Shown here: positions 1-5,864 of the stretch, piece by piece
Layout of the letters: every line of letters begins with the position of its first letter
Numbering within the stretch: position 1 is the first letter of the stretch
Source: Synergistaceae bacterium
GTDB lineage: Bacteria > Synergistota > Synergistia > Synergistales > Aminobacteriaceae
Direction of reading: 5' to 3'
DNA length: 8,383 bases
Assembly (NCBI GenBank): GCA_009778055.1
Contig: WRKN01000086.1
Span: 1,478-9,860 of the forward strand
The notes under the pieces: model-generated
Told to the model about the DNA's origin: nothing
Databases searched by the model: none
The model's input: only the letters and a program-made list of their open reading frames with translations
Program-made: the position numbers and the translations under genes

Positions 1-129
1 CATTTGTGGGGACGAGGGTATTTTTGTACAACAGTAGGTCCTGTAACCGAAGAAATGATCAAAACGTACATTGAGAACCAACACGATGACGATGATAGCA
101 TCAAGATAGCTTCCGACTTTCAGTCGTAA
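1..129 (+). CDS. tnpA: IS200/IS605-family transposase TnpA, C-terminal part (5' truncated by window edge)
   Basis: The frame is open from base 1 and gives 42 residues before TAA at 127-129. It starts HLWGRGYF and contains VTEEMIKTYIENQ, the highly conserved C-terminal block of the small Y1 HUH transposases (about 130-150 aa). These enzymes cut and join single-stranded DNA at hairpins near the IS ends. By family knowledge, the Tyr of YIENQ (codon at 67-69) is the catalytic nucleophile on the last helix. The HUH metal-binding motif would lie left of the window and cannot be checked. The tail is acidic (DDDD) and ends SDFQS; its last five codons lie inside the first hairpin of the right-end array. 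No tnpB follows, so this is either a tnpA-only IS200-type element or one whose tnpB is to the left. Confidence 0.9.
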   Translation, partial: HLWGRGYFCTTVGPVTEEMIKTYIENQHDDDDSIKIASDFQS

Positions 130-220
130 ATTCATATGGCTTTAGCCATGGAGCTTTGAGCAGGCTTTAGCCTGAATGCGACTTTCAGTCGCTATACAAC
201 CCACCGGCTTTAGCCGGTGG
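114..220 (+). repeat. Array of five short hairpins, two alternating units (A-B-B-A-B)
   Basis: Five perfect hairpins with 3-4 nt loops lie in 107 bp. Unit A is CGACT-TTC-AGTCG at 114-126 and again, extended by one pair, at 178-192. Unit B has the core GGC-TTTA-GCC and occurs at 136-149, 161-174 and 201-220, with stems of 5, 5 and 8 bp. A weaker sixth copy, GCT-TTG-AGC, sits at 153-161. The flanking stem bases differ between B copies but are compensated on both sides, so pairing rather than primary sequence seems to be kept. The last copy matches the expected right-end hairpin of the IS; the others are extra. All are visible directly in the sequence; the role is not known. Confidence 0.85.
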
Positions 221-377
221 TAGTTGAGTTGTTTTCTGTTAACTGTAGGTTACTCGTTACCTCCCTGATTAGCTTTGCCGCTTCCTTTATTTCATCTTCG
301 GTCTTGCATTTCTCGACCAGCGCGGCTATCAGGTTCAAAATGGATTGGTATTGTTTGTCCGTCATTTGCACTATCAT
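210..377 (-). CDS. Small hypothetical protein (55 aa), C-terminus altered by the IS end
   Basis: On the minus strand, ATG at 375-377 is preceded by a strong ribosome binding site, AGGAGGT at 386-392, eight bases upstream. The product starts MIVQMTDKQYQSILNLIAAL and continues with charged helical sequence (VEKCKTEDEIKEAAKLIREV). It looks soluble, mostly alpha-helical and coiled-coil-like, with no signal peptide or membrane segment. A second ATG at residue 5 (MTDKQY) could also start it. I recall similar short MTDKQF-type proteins from mobile elements of Firmicutes and relatives, usually unannotated; no function is known to me. The last residues (about STTG) and the TAA stop at 210-212 lie in the final IS hairpin, so the native C-terminus was probably replaced by the insertion. 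The gene converges on tnpA. Confidence 0.6.
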   Translation of the reverse strand: MIVQMTDKQYQSILNLIAALVEKCKTEDEIKEAAKLIREVTSNLQLTENNSTTTG

Positions 378-385
378 TCCTTTCT

Positions 386-392
386 ACCTCCT
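386..392 (-). promoter_or_regulatory. Strong Shine-Dalgarno for the 55-aa gene
   Basis: AGGAGGT on the minus strand lies eight bases before the ATG at 375-377. It is the main reason for calling the small minus-strand gene and for choosing its first ATG over the internal one at 363-365. Confidence 0.6.
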
Positions 393-433
393 GTCCGGTT
401 AATTCCCCGCCTTAGGGGTCGGTGGTCTTTATT

Positions 434-439
434 ATTATA
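434..439 (-). promoter_or_regulatory. Possible -10 element (TATAAT) upstream of the 55-aa gene
   Basis: A perfect TATAAT on the minus strand sits about 57 bases before the ATG at 377. The expected -35 position (about 457-462) reads AAAATT, a poor match, so the promoter call is weak. Confidence 0.25.
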
Positions 440-453
440 ACGATGCCTCCTTC

Positions 454-552
454 CTAAATTTTAGCGATTTCTCGGATATTCACGACGGTGAAAACTTCTG
501 ACAGCGCCTGAGTGATACACACGCTACTGCCGTTTGTGTCTAAGCAGCGGAT
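454..552 (-). pseudogene. Possible C-terminal remnant of a lost gene
   Basis: On the minus strand an open frame of 32 codons ends at TAG (454-456). The translation is protein-like (ITQALSEVFTVVNIREIAKI at its end) but has no ATG and no ribosome binding site. An upstream in-frame TAA (553-555) lies at the edge of the inverted repeat. Directly after its stop comes AAGGAGG and then the 55-aa gene on the same strand. That arrangement would fit the tail of an upstream operon partner cut by rearrangement. The stretch is short enough to be chance, and I recognise no family. Confidence 0.2.
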
Positions 553-603
553 TTATCTTGCCACTTATCTTGCCAAAGATGACAAGATAAATGGCAAGAT
601 AAA
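552..603. repeat. 21-bp inverted repeat built from four 11-bp units
   Basis: Bases 552-572 pair with 583-603 around a 10-nt loop, with a single C/A mismatch (564/591). Each arm is a tandem pair of the unit TTATCTTGCCA at 12-bp spacing. Direct copies start at 553 and 565; inverted copies lie at 580-590 (one mismatch) and 592-602. Neither side is followed by a run of T on the transcribed strand, so it is not a standard intrinsic terminator, although it lies about 85 bp downstream of the polA stop and could still act as a 3' stabiliser. The paired-unit layout would also suit an operator or iteron-like protein binding site. Confidence 0.75.
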
Positions 604-688
604 ATTGAATCACAAAAGGATATGCTCGTTATGCGACAGGGATAATACGAATAGGAGAAGCTATATAAGGCTAAAGTACCAAAACAAA

Positions 689-3280
689 TCACACGTCGGC
701 CAAAGTCCGGCCTGTTTTCAGCTCCACCTCCAGCGGAACCGTCAGGGCGGCGGCGGACATCATGACGCCGGCCAGGGTGTTTCCCACCTCTTCGGCGCGC
801 TCCTCGGGACATTCGCACACCAGGGAGTCGTGAATTTGAAGCAAAAGCCGGACGCCGCCGTCAGAGGCGAACACGCGCCCGAACTCGATCATGGCCTTGC
901 GCGCTATGTCGGCGGCGGTTCCCTGAATAGGGGTGTTGATAGCGACGCGCTTCAGTCCGTTCCGGTCCCGCGTCCCGTTCATGGCCTCGGCTATCGGGCG
1001 TATGCGGCCGAAAAAGGTTTGGGTGTATCCCCGGCTTTGCGCCTCTTCGGCGCTTTCCTCCAGATACCGCTTGACTCCGGGCAGGGCGGCGAAATAACGG
1101 TTTATTATGCCGCCGGCTTCGTTGCGGCTTATTCCCAGGCGGTCGGCGAGGCCGAAAGGACTCATGCCGTAGAGCAGGCCGAAGTTGATCATCTTCGCCA
1201 CGCGGCGCAGTTCGGGGGTAACGTCCTCCGGCGGCGTCGCGAACACCCACGAGGCCGTCTCCCGGTGGATGTCGCGGCCGCCGTTTTGAAAGGCGTCACG
1301 CAGGCGTTCCTCGCCGGAAAAATGCGCCAGAATCCGCAGCTCGATCTGCGAGTAGTCCGCCGCCACGAAAATTCGCCCCGGCGCGGAGGGGATCAGCCCC
1401 TCTTTAATACGCCGCGACCACTGGCCGAAGGCCGGCAGGTTCTGCAAGTTGGGGGCGCGGCTGCTGAGGCGTCCCGTACCGGTCAAGGCGGCCTCGAAAG
1501 TCGTGCGCACCACGCCGCCTCCCGCGTTGGCCGATTTTTGCAGCGGAACCACGAAACCGCTCAACATCTTGGACAGCTCCCTGTGCTCCAGCATGAGGCG
1601 GGGGACTTCCGAGTTGGGCAGGTCCGATTCCGCCAGGCTTTCCAGAACTGAGGCGCTTGTGGAGTAACCCGTTTTGCCCTTCGTCTTAGCGCCGCTGGGC
1701 AGCCCAAGGCGCTCAAACAAAAGCCACTCGACCTGCTTTGGGGAGTTGAGGTTTATCTCCTCCCCGGCGGCCTCGCATATTTTTTTATCTATGGCGGCAA
1801 GGCACTCCTCCAACTCCCTTTGCAGCCCGATGAACGATTTGGCGGAAAGCCGTATCCCGCCGCGCTCCATCTCCACCAGCACCGGAATGAGGGGCAGGTC
1901 TACCTGCGTCATCAGCTCGGGGAGCCGGTGGTAGCGCCGCAGCTCCAGGCTCAGTTCACGCGCCGCCCGCCACAGCGACAGGACTGGAAGCCTGTCGCCC
2001 TCCTGGGGATAAATTGACTCGATAGCGTGTGAAGAGGCGTCGGGGTGCAAAAGGTAGTGCGCGGTCTTCAGATCCCACACCTCGCATTTTTCAAAAATCC
2101 GAGGCTCGCCGATACAGGCCAATAATTCCTTATAGTCGTTCACAAACAACTTTTTCCTGCCGGCAAGCCCATTACCGGCAAGCCGGTTCCACAGGCCGGA
2201 AGTCAGGCCGAGGCCGCAGAGCACTGCATACCGTCCGTTGGCGTCGGCAATGTGCAGTTCGGAGCCGCCCGCGTCGGGAGGGTATTTTTTTGAGTTTGAA
2301 TGTATCAGCATTACGGCCAGTTCGTCGGAGTCCAGCAGGCTTTCGGCTTCAACTTGCGTTACAGTCCCAAATTCAGGTTCCACGCTGGCAGGCGCGGCTT
2401 CGGCCGGGAGGAAAAGTTTTTTCACCCTCTCCGCGAGTTTGGTCATGCCCAAACGTTTGCACAGGGCAAGGGCGTTGTCGAAGTCGGGCCGCGCCTCGCC
2501 GAGCTCCACGGACAAGTCCAGTTTGAGACGCGTCAGCTCAAGGCTTTGGAGCGCGCTTTCCTCTCCCGCCGCAAGTTTTCTGGCCAGGGCAGGTCTCATC
2601 GCGGCGGGTTTTCCTTTGCTCATAGCTTCGTACAGACACTCGATGGTTTCGTATTCCCTTATCAGTTGAAGCGCGGTTTTTTCGCCGATTCCGGGCACGC
2701 CCGGCACGTTGTCCGACGCGTCGCCCAGAAGCGCCAGGTAGTCCGCCATGGACTTCGGAGGGAAGCCGTACTCCTCGGAAAAGGACGCCTCGTCGTAGGT
2801 TTTCAGCGTGGTGATCCCCTTGACCGGCCGCAGTATCCTGATCCCCGGCCCCAACACCTGAAACAGGTCTTTGTCCGAGCACACCATCAGGACGTCTTTC
2901 CCGCTTTTCGCGGCCGCCAGGGCGGCCGACGCCATGACGTCGTCCGCCTCCACCCCGCCGGGCGAGACCACCTGATACCCGAAGGAGGCAAGCAGCTCCA
3001 TCAGGATGGCTATCTGCGGCTTGAACTCCTCCGGCGTGGGCTTGCGCTGTGCCTTGTATTCCCTGTAAAGCTCGTGGCGGAAAGTTGGCCCGGGGGCGTC
3101 GAACGCCACCAGACAGCTCGACGGCGACACCTCGTCCTCCACCTTGGAAAGCATGTTCATGAAACCAAGTACGGCGTTCGTGGGCGTTCCGTCCGGGGCG
3201 TTCAGCGGCGGCACGGCGTAAAAAGCCCGGAACGCGAGCCCGTGCCCGTCCACTATCAGTATTCTGTCGTTTGCGCTCAA
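689..3280 (-). CDS. polA: DNA polymerase I (family A), 3'-5' exonuclease residues lost
   Basis: The 863-residue product has the standard Pol I layout and acts in gap filling, Okazaki fragment maturation and repair. Residues 1-290 are the 5' nuclease domain, with DGHGLAFRAFYA, FDAPGPTFRHELY, EADD (111-114), CSDKD (134-138) and GDASDNVPGVPGIGEKT (186-202). Residues 300-460 match the 3'-5' exonuclease fold poorly: the DxE site is replaced by LAVMLIHSN (321-329) and the YxxxD-type motif near 435-445 has no Asp, though WD (402-403) remains. Proofreading is therefore probably absent. The polymerase domain has TGRLSSRAPNLQNLP (602-616), motif A DYSQIELR (642-649), motif B RRVAKMINFGLLYG (692-705) and motif C QIHDSLV (815-821), where Ser replaces the usual Glu. 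The start is TTG at 3278-3280: it opens the conserved N-terminus, GGAG lies ten bases upstream, and an in-frame TGA just before it excludes a longer form. Confidence 0.97.
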   Translation of the reverse strand: MSANDRILIVDGHGLAFRAFYAVPPLNAPDGTPTNAVLGFMNMLSKVEDEVSPSSCLVAFDAPGPTFRHELYREYKAQRKPTPEEFKPQIAILMELLASFGYQVVSPGGVEADDVMASAALAAAKSGKDVLMVCSDKDLFQVLGPGIRILRPVKGITTLKTYDEASFSEEYGFPPKSMADYLALLGDASDNVPGVPGIGEKTALQLIREYETIECLYEAMSKGKPAAMRPALARKLAAGEESALQSLELTRLKLDLSVELGEARPDFDNALALCKRLGMTKLAERVKKLFLPAEAAPASVEPEFGTVTQVEAESLLDSDELAVMLIHSNSKKYPPDAGGSELHIADANGRYAVLCGLGLTSGLWNRLAGNGLAGRKKLFVNDYKELLACIGEPRIFEKCEVWDLKTAHYLLHPDASSHAIESIYPQEGDRLPVLSLWRAARELSLELRRYHRLPELMTQVDLPLIPVLVEMERGGIRLSAKSFIGLQRELEECLAAIDKKICEAAGEEINLNSPKQVEWLLFERLGLPSGAKTKGKTGYSTSASVLESLAESDLPNSEVPRLMLEHRELSKMLSGFVVPLQKSANAGGGVVRTTFEAALTGTGRLSSRAPNLQNLPAFGQWSRRIKEGLIPSAPGRIFVAADYSQIELRILAHFSGEERLRDAFQNGGRDIHRETASWVFATPPEDVTPELRRVAKMINFGLLYGMSPFGLADRLGISRNEAGGIINRYFAALPGVKRYLEESAEEAQSRGYTQTFFGRIRPIAEAMNGTRDRNGLKRVAINTPIQGTAADIARKAMIEFGRVFASDGGVRLLLQIHDSLVCECPEERAEEVGNTLAGVMMSAAALTVPLEVELKTGRTLADV

Positions 3281-3321
3281 CGTTAATCATCTCCGATACA
3301 GTGTCTCCAAAACCGCGTTGA

Positions 3322-3350
3322 TTGACAATGTATTACCCATAGTAAATAAT
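3322..3350 (+). promoter_or_regulatory. Predicted gltX promoter
   Basis: A perfect TTGACA (3322-3327) is followed after exactly 17 bp by AATAAT (3345-3350), which matches the -10 consensus at five of six positions. Transcription would start near 3357, about 50 nt before the gltX ATG. It lies inside the divergent polA promoter. Confidence 0.7.
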
Positions 3351-3367
3351 AAACTTAAGTATTGCAA
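3339..3367 (-). promoter_or_regulatory. Predicted polA promoter
   Basis: On the minus strand, TTGCAA (3362-3367) and TACTAT (3339-3344) are separated by 17 bp. Each box matches the sigma-70 consensus at four of six positions, so this is a moderate call. Transcription would start near 3332 and leave a leader of about 50 nt. The -10 box directly abuts the -10 box of the opposing gltX promoter. Confidence 0.45.
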
Positions 3368-3379
3368 ATGGGAAATATC

Positions 3380-3397
3380 AGGAGGAATAATTGGAGG
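3380..3397 (+). promoter_or_regulatory. Tandem ribosome binding sites before gltX
   Basis: AGGAGG at 3380-3385 lies five bases before an in-frame TTG (3391-3393). GGAGG at 3393-3397 lies eight bases before ATG (3406-3408). The second site and the ATG fit the normal GluRS N-terminus best, so ATG 3406 is chosen. The first pair could give a form five residues longer. Confidence 0.55.
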
Positions 3398-3405
3398 TTG
3401 AACAG

Positions 3406-4737
3406 ATGACGACACGCGTGAGATTTGCCCCGAGCCCGACGGGCGCTTTGCACATAGGAGGCGGGCACACCGCCCTTTTCAACTGGCTTTGGGCCCGCCG
3501 CACCGGCGGCAAGTTCATCCTCCGCATAGAGGACACGGACATGGAGCGTTCAACGCCGGAGTACGAGGACACCATAATGTCCGGCATGAAATGGCTTGGC
3601 CTGGAATGGGACGAGGGGCCCGACGCGGGAGGAAGCCACGGCCCGTACCGGCAGTCCGAGAGGCTTGAGCTCTACAGGGAGAACGCGGAAAAACTGGTGT
3701 CGGACGGAAGCGCCTACAGAGAAGGGGACGCCGTTATCTTCAAGGTAAGGCCGGACGTTGACCTATCGTTCGACGACATGGTATACGGACGCATAGAGAC
3801 CGCGAGCGACGCGTTGCAGGACAGAGATTCCGGTGCTCTGAAAGACATAGTGCTGATCAAGAGCGACGGAATGCCCACGTACAACTACGCGGTGGTCGTT
3901 GACGACCACTTCATGGAAATCACCCACGTCATCCGCGGGGAGGATCACATTTCAAACACTCCCAAACAGCTTTTGCTCTACAAAGCCTTCGGATGGAAGA
4001 CCCCTTATTTCGCCCACCTGCCGATGATTCTCGGCAAGGACAAGAAAAAACTGAGCAAGCGCCACGGCGCCACAAGCGTTTACGAGTTTCGGGACATGGG
4101 ATACATGCCGGACGCCGTTTTCAATTTTCTAGCGCTCCTTGGCTGGTCGGCCGGGGAGGACAGGGAAATTTTCGGCCGCGAGGAGGCCGCGCGCCTTTTC
4201 GAGCTTTCCAAGGTGACGCGCAAACCCTCGGTATTCGACCCGGACAAGCTGAACTACATAAACCAGGAGCACTTGAAGCGGCTCGACCCAATGGTGAGGC
4301 TCGCCCATATAAAGCCGTTCTGGGAGGAAATGGGCCTTCCGGCCGATAAACACGACGACGCGTACCTGGCGGAAGCCCTGACCTTGATGGGCGGACGGGG
4401 CCAGACCGCGAAGGAGCTGGCGGGTTTCTCGGACTACTACGTGTCGTTCGGGCCGGTGAAGGAACGCTGGAATTCGGACGGCATTTCCGGCGAACTGCGC
4501 GCCGGTATGAAGGAATTTTACGCGGCTCTGACAGACGCGCCGGAGTGGTCGTCAGATGCCCTGGAGGCACAGGCCAGGGCGTGGACGGAGGAGAAGGGAG
4601 TCAAAATGAAGGACTACGCCATGACGCTGCGCTTTGCCCTGACCGGCATGAAGGTCAGCCCCGGCGTCTTCGAGGTGGCGGCCCTCCTTGGCCGCGACGA
4701 GGTAAAGAACAGGCTCGCGTTTTTCGGGTTGGGGTAA
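3406..4737 (+). CDS. gltX: Glutamyl-tRNA synthetase, short form
   Basis: This 443-residue class I aminoacyl-tRNA synthetase charges tRNA with glutamate using ATP in the cytoplasm. The catalytic core starts MTTRVRFAPSPTGALHIGG, with the HIGH-type motif HIGG at 16-19, followed by LRIEDTD (39-45). HVIRGEDHISNTPKQ (174-188) and the KMSKS-type loop KKLSKR (214-219) are intact, as is FLALLGWS (241-248). The C-terminal anticodon-binding part ends with LRFALTGMKVSPGVFEVAALLG. It is about 30 residues shorter than the E. coli enzyme. Most of the difference is between residues 104 and 110, where AYREGDAVIF replaces about 40 residues that hold the CYC...CR zinc site in E. coli. Whether it also mischarges tRNA-Gln cannot be judged by eye. 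It is divergent from polA, and dctP follows 100 bp downstream on the same strand. Confidence 0.96.
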   Translation: MTTRVRFAPSPTGALHIGGGHTALFNWLWARRTGGKFILRIEDTDMERSTPEYEDTIMSGMKWLGLEWDEGPDAGGSHGPYRQSERLELYRENAEKLVSDGSAYREGDAVIFKVRPDVDLSFDDMVYGRIETASDALQDRDSGALKDIVLIKSDGMPTYNYAVVVDDHFMEITHVIRGEDHISNTPKQLLLYKAFGWKTPYFAHLPMILGKDKKKLSKRHGATSVYEFRDMGYMPDAVFNFLALLGWSAGEDREIFGREEAARLFELSKVTRKPSVFDPDKLNYINQEHLKRLDPMVRLAHIKPFWEEMGLPADKHDDAYLAEALTLMGGRGQTAKELAGFSDYYVSFGPVKERWNSDGISGELRAGMKEFYAALTDAPEWSSDALEAQARAWTEEKGVKMKDYAMTLRFALTGMKVSPGVFEVAALLGRDEVKNRLAFFGLG

Positions 4738-4823
4738 AGGAACGAACGGGCGAAAGGGGTTGAGAATCGGCGAAACGCTGACGCGGACTCGCGCATGACG
4801 GCAACCGAATGAAAATACTATCT

Positions 4824-4829
4824 GGAGGG
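4824..4829 (+). promoter_or_regulatory. Ribosome binding site of dctP
   Basis: GGAGGG lies eight bases before the ATG at 4838-4840. A closer ATG at 4830-4832 runs into TGA two codons later and is not the start. I found no good sigma-70 promoter and no intrinsic terminator in the 100-bp gap after gltX, so read-through from gltX is possible. Confidence 0.6.
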
Positions 4830-4837
4830 ATGGAAAT

Positions 4838-5848
4838 ATGAGAAAAACGTTTTGTGTATTGTTTGTTCTGGGTGTGTTTATTCTATCCTCGGCGGGTTCT
4901 TCCTTTGCGGCCTCCGCCGGCGCCCCGGTCGAGGGGGACGGCAGGGAATACACGCTGAGGGTTTCGACTCAGTTGGCCGACACCGACCCCTTCTGCGACG
5001 GTTTTCGCGCCATCGGCGAACGTGTCGCCGAACGCACCGGCGGTAAACTGAAAGTGCTGGTCTACCCAAGCGCGCAGTTGGGCAGCGACGAAGACGTCAT
5101 CGAGCAGGCTATTCACGGCGTAAACGTCGCGGTGGTAACCGACGCCGGGCGGATGGGGAACTATGTGAAGGACATCAGCATAGCGGGAGTCGCCTATTTC
5201 GCCGATGATTACGACGAACTGTTGAAAATTCAGAAAACCGACCACTGGAAGGAATGTATAAGCAAGCTGGCCGACGATAACGACATTCGCATTTTGTCGT
5301 TCAACTGGTTTGCCGGCGCAAGGCACTTCCTTACGAACAAGCCGGTTACAAAACCGGAAGATTTGAGAGGGCTGCGTATTCGCACCCCCGGCGCTCCGGC
5401 GTGGTCGGAGTCGGTAAGGGCGCTGGGCGCCACCCCGGTCACGATGGGCTGGACCGACGTGTATACCGCCGTGCAGCAAAAGGCGATTGACGGATGTGAA
5501 GGCCAGCACTCGGCAAATTGGGGCGCCCGCTTATATGAGGTTTTGAAGTACATCAACAAAACCGGCCATTTCCAGCTTCTCAACGGCCTGATGGTCGGCG
5601 AGAGATGGTTCAAATCCCTGCCGGAGTCCTATCAGGCCCTCCTCATAGAGGAGTTTGAAAAGCAGGGCGAGATAACCTCCAGGCAGGTTATAGAACTCGC
5701 CGACCAATTTGAGCGGCAAATGGTGGAACAGGGAATGGAAGTTGTAGAGGTGGACATAGAAGCCTTCAAGAAAGCCTCTGACGCCGCCTACAGGACCCTT
5801 GGCCTGACGCAGCAGCGGCAGTTGATATACGACGAAATCGGCAAATAG
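4838..5848 (+). CDS. dctP: TRAP transporter solute-binding protein (DctP family)
   Basis: This 336-residue extracytoplasmic protein captures an organic acid and delivers it to the QM permease encoded just downstream. It has a clear signal peptide (Arg-Lys at 2-3, hydrophobic stretch 5-19, likely cleavage after SSFA around 24-27). The mature part shows the DctP hallmarks: YTLRVSTQLADTDPF, a GGKLKVLVYPSAQLG block (68-82), and DLRGLRIRTPG (175-185). By family knowledge, the Arg of RIRT (about 182) forms the salt bridge to the substrate carboxylate. TPVTMGWTDVYTAVQQKAIDG (199-219) follows. The segment DGCEGQHSANWG belongs to a subgroup that differs from the DGQENP form of classical dicarboxylate binders, so the substrate may not be a C4-dicarboxylate. 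It is first in dctP-Q-M, with 16 bp to the next possible start. Confidence 0.95.
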   Translation: MRKTFCVLFVLGVFILSSAGSSFAASAGAPVEGDGREYTLRVSTQLADTDPFCDGFRAIGERVAERTGGKLKVLVYPSAQLGSDEDVIEQAIHGVNVAVVTDAGRMGNYVKDISIAGVAYFADDYDELLKIQKTDHWKECISKLADDNDIRILSFNWFAGARHFLTNKPVTKPEDLRGLRIRTPGAPAWSESVRALGATPVTMGWTDVYTAVQQKAIDGCEGQHSANWGARLYEVLKYINKTGHFQLLNGLMVGERWFKSLPESYQALLIEEFEKQGEITSRQVIELADQFERQMVEQGMEVVEVDIEAFKKASDAAYRTLGLTQQRQLIYDEIGK

Positions 5849-5864
5849 GCGCGACAGGGGGGAT

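Larger units (their letters stand above)
1..230 (+). mobile_element. Right part of an IS200/IS605-type insertion sequence
   Basis: This stretch holds the transposase C-terminus followed by a non-coding, hairpin-rich right end. IS200/IS605 elements lack terminal inverted repeats; subterminal hairpins are recognised by TnpA as single-stranded DNA. The strongest candidate for the right-end recognition hairpin is the perfect CCACCGGC-TTTA-GCCGGTGG at 201-220, with the element probably ending within about ten bases after it. The exact boundary cannot be fixed without the left end or an empty site, so 230 is approximate. The left end is outside the window. Confidence 0.75.
378..688. other. Intergenic region with remnants and a large inverted repeat
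   Basis: These 311 bp between the small gene and the end of polA hold no intact gene that I can support. From left to right they contain the small gene's ribosome binding site, a possible -10 box, an orphan AAGGAGG (446-452, minus strand) with no start codon at a usable distance, a short minus-strand open stretch that may be a gene remnant (454-552), and a 21-bp inverted repeat (552-603). The segment is more AT-rich than polA or gltX. It looks like a zone of insertion and decay between the IS and the core genome. Confidence 0.5.

Noticed and set aside
114..220. CRISPR-like repeat array
   Set aside because: The units are short hairpins with irregular spacing and no unique spacers of constant length, and they sit at a transposon end. 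No cas gene is visible.
223..402. Plus-strand open frame of about 60 codons
   Set aside because: It is the shadow of the minus-strand small gene, which has a far better ribosome binding site and a more natural composition.
552..603. Rho-independent terminator of polA
   Set aside because: The stem is AT-rich with no T-run after it on the polA strand, and it lies about 85 bp past the stop. It is kept as an inverted repeat of unknown role.
512..690. Plus-strand open frame with protein-like translation (for example KINGKIKLNHKRICSLC) running into the antisense of polA
   Set aside because: It starts at GTG without a ribosome binding site, much of it is dictated by the inverted repeat, and it only stops deep in the polA antisense strand. 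It could be a fragment of an old helix-turn-helix gene, but nothing supports an intact one.
2300..3286. Long plus-strand open frame antisense to polA
   Set aside because: It is the mirror of a GC-rich coding strand. The translation is rich in Arg, His and Gly with no recognisable domain, and the polA reading is certain.
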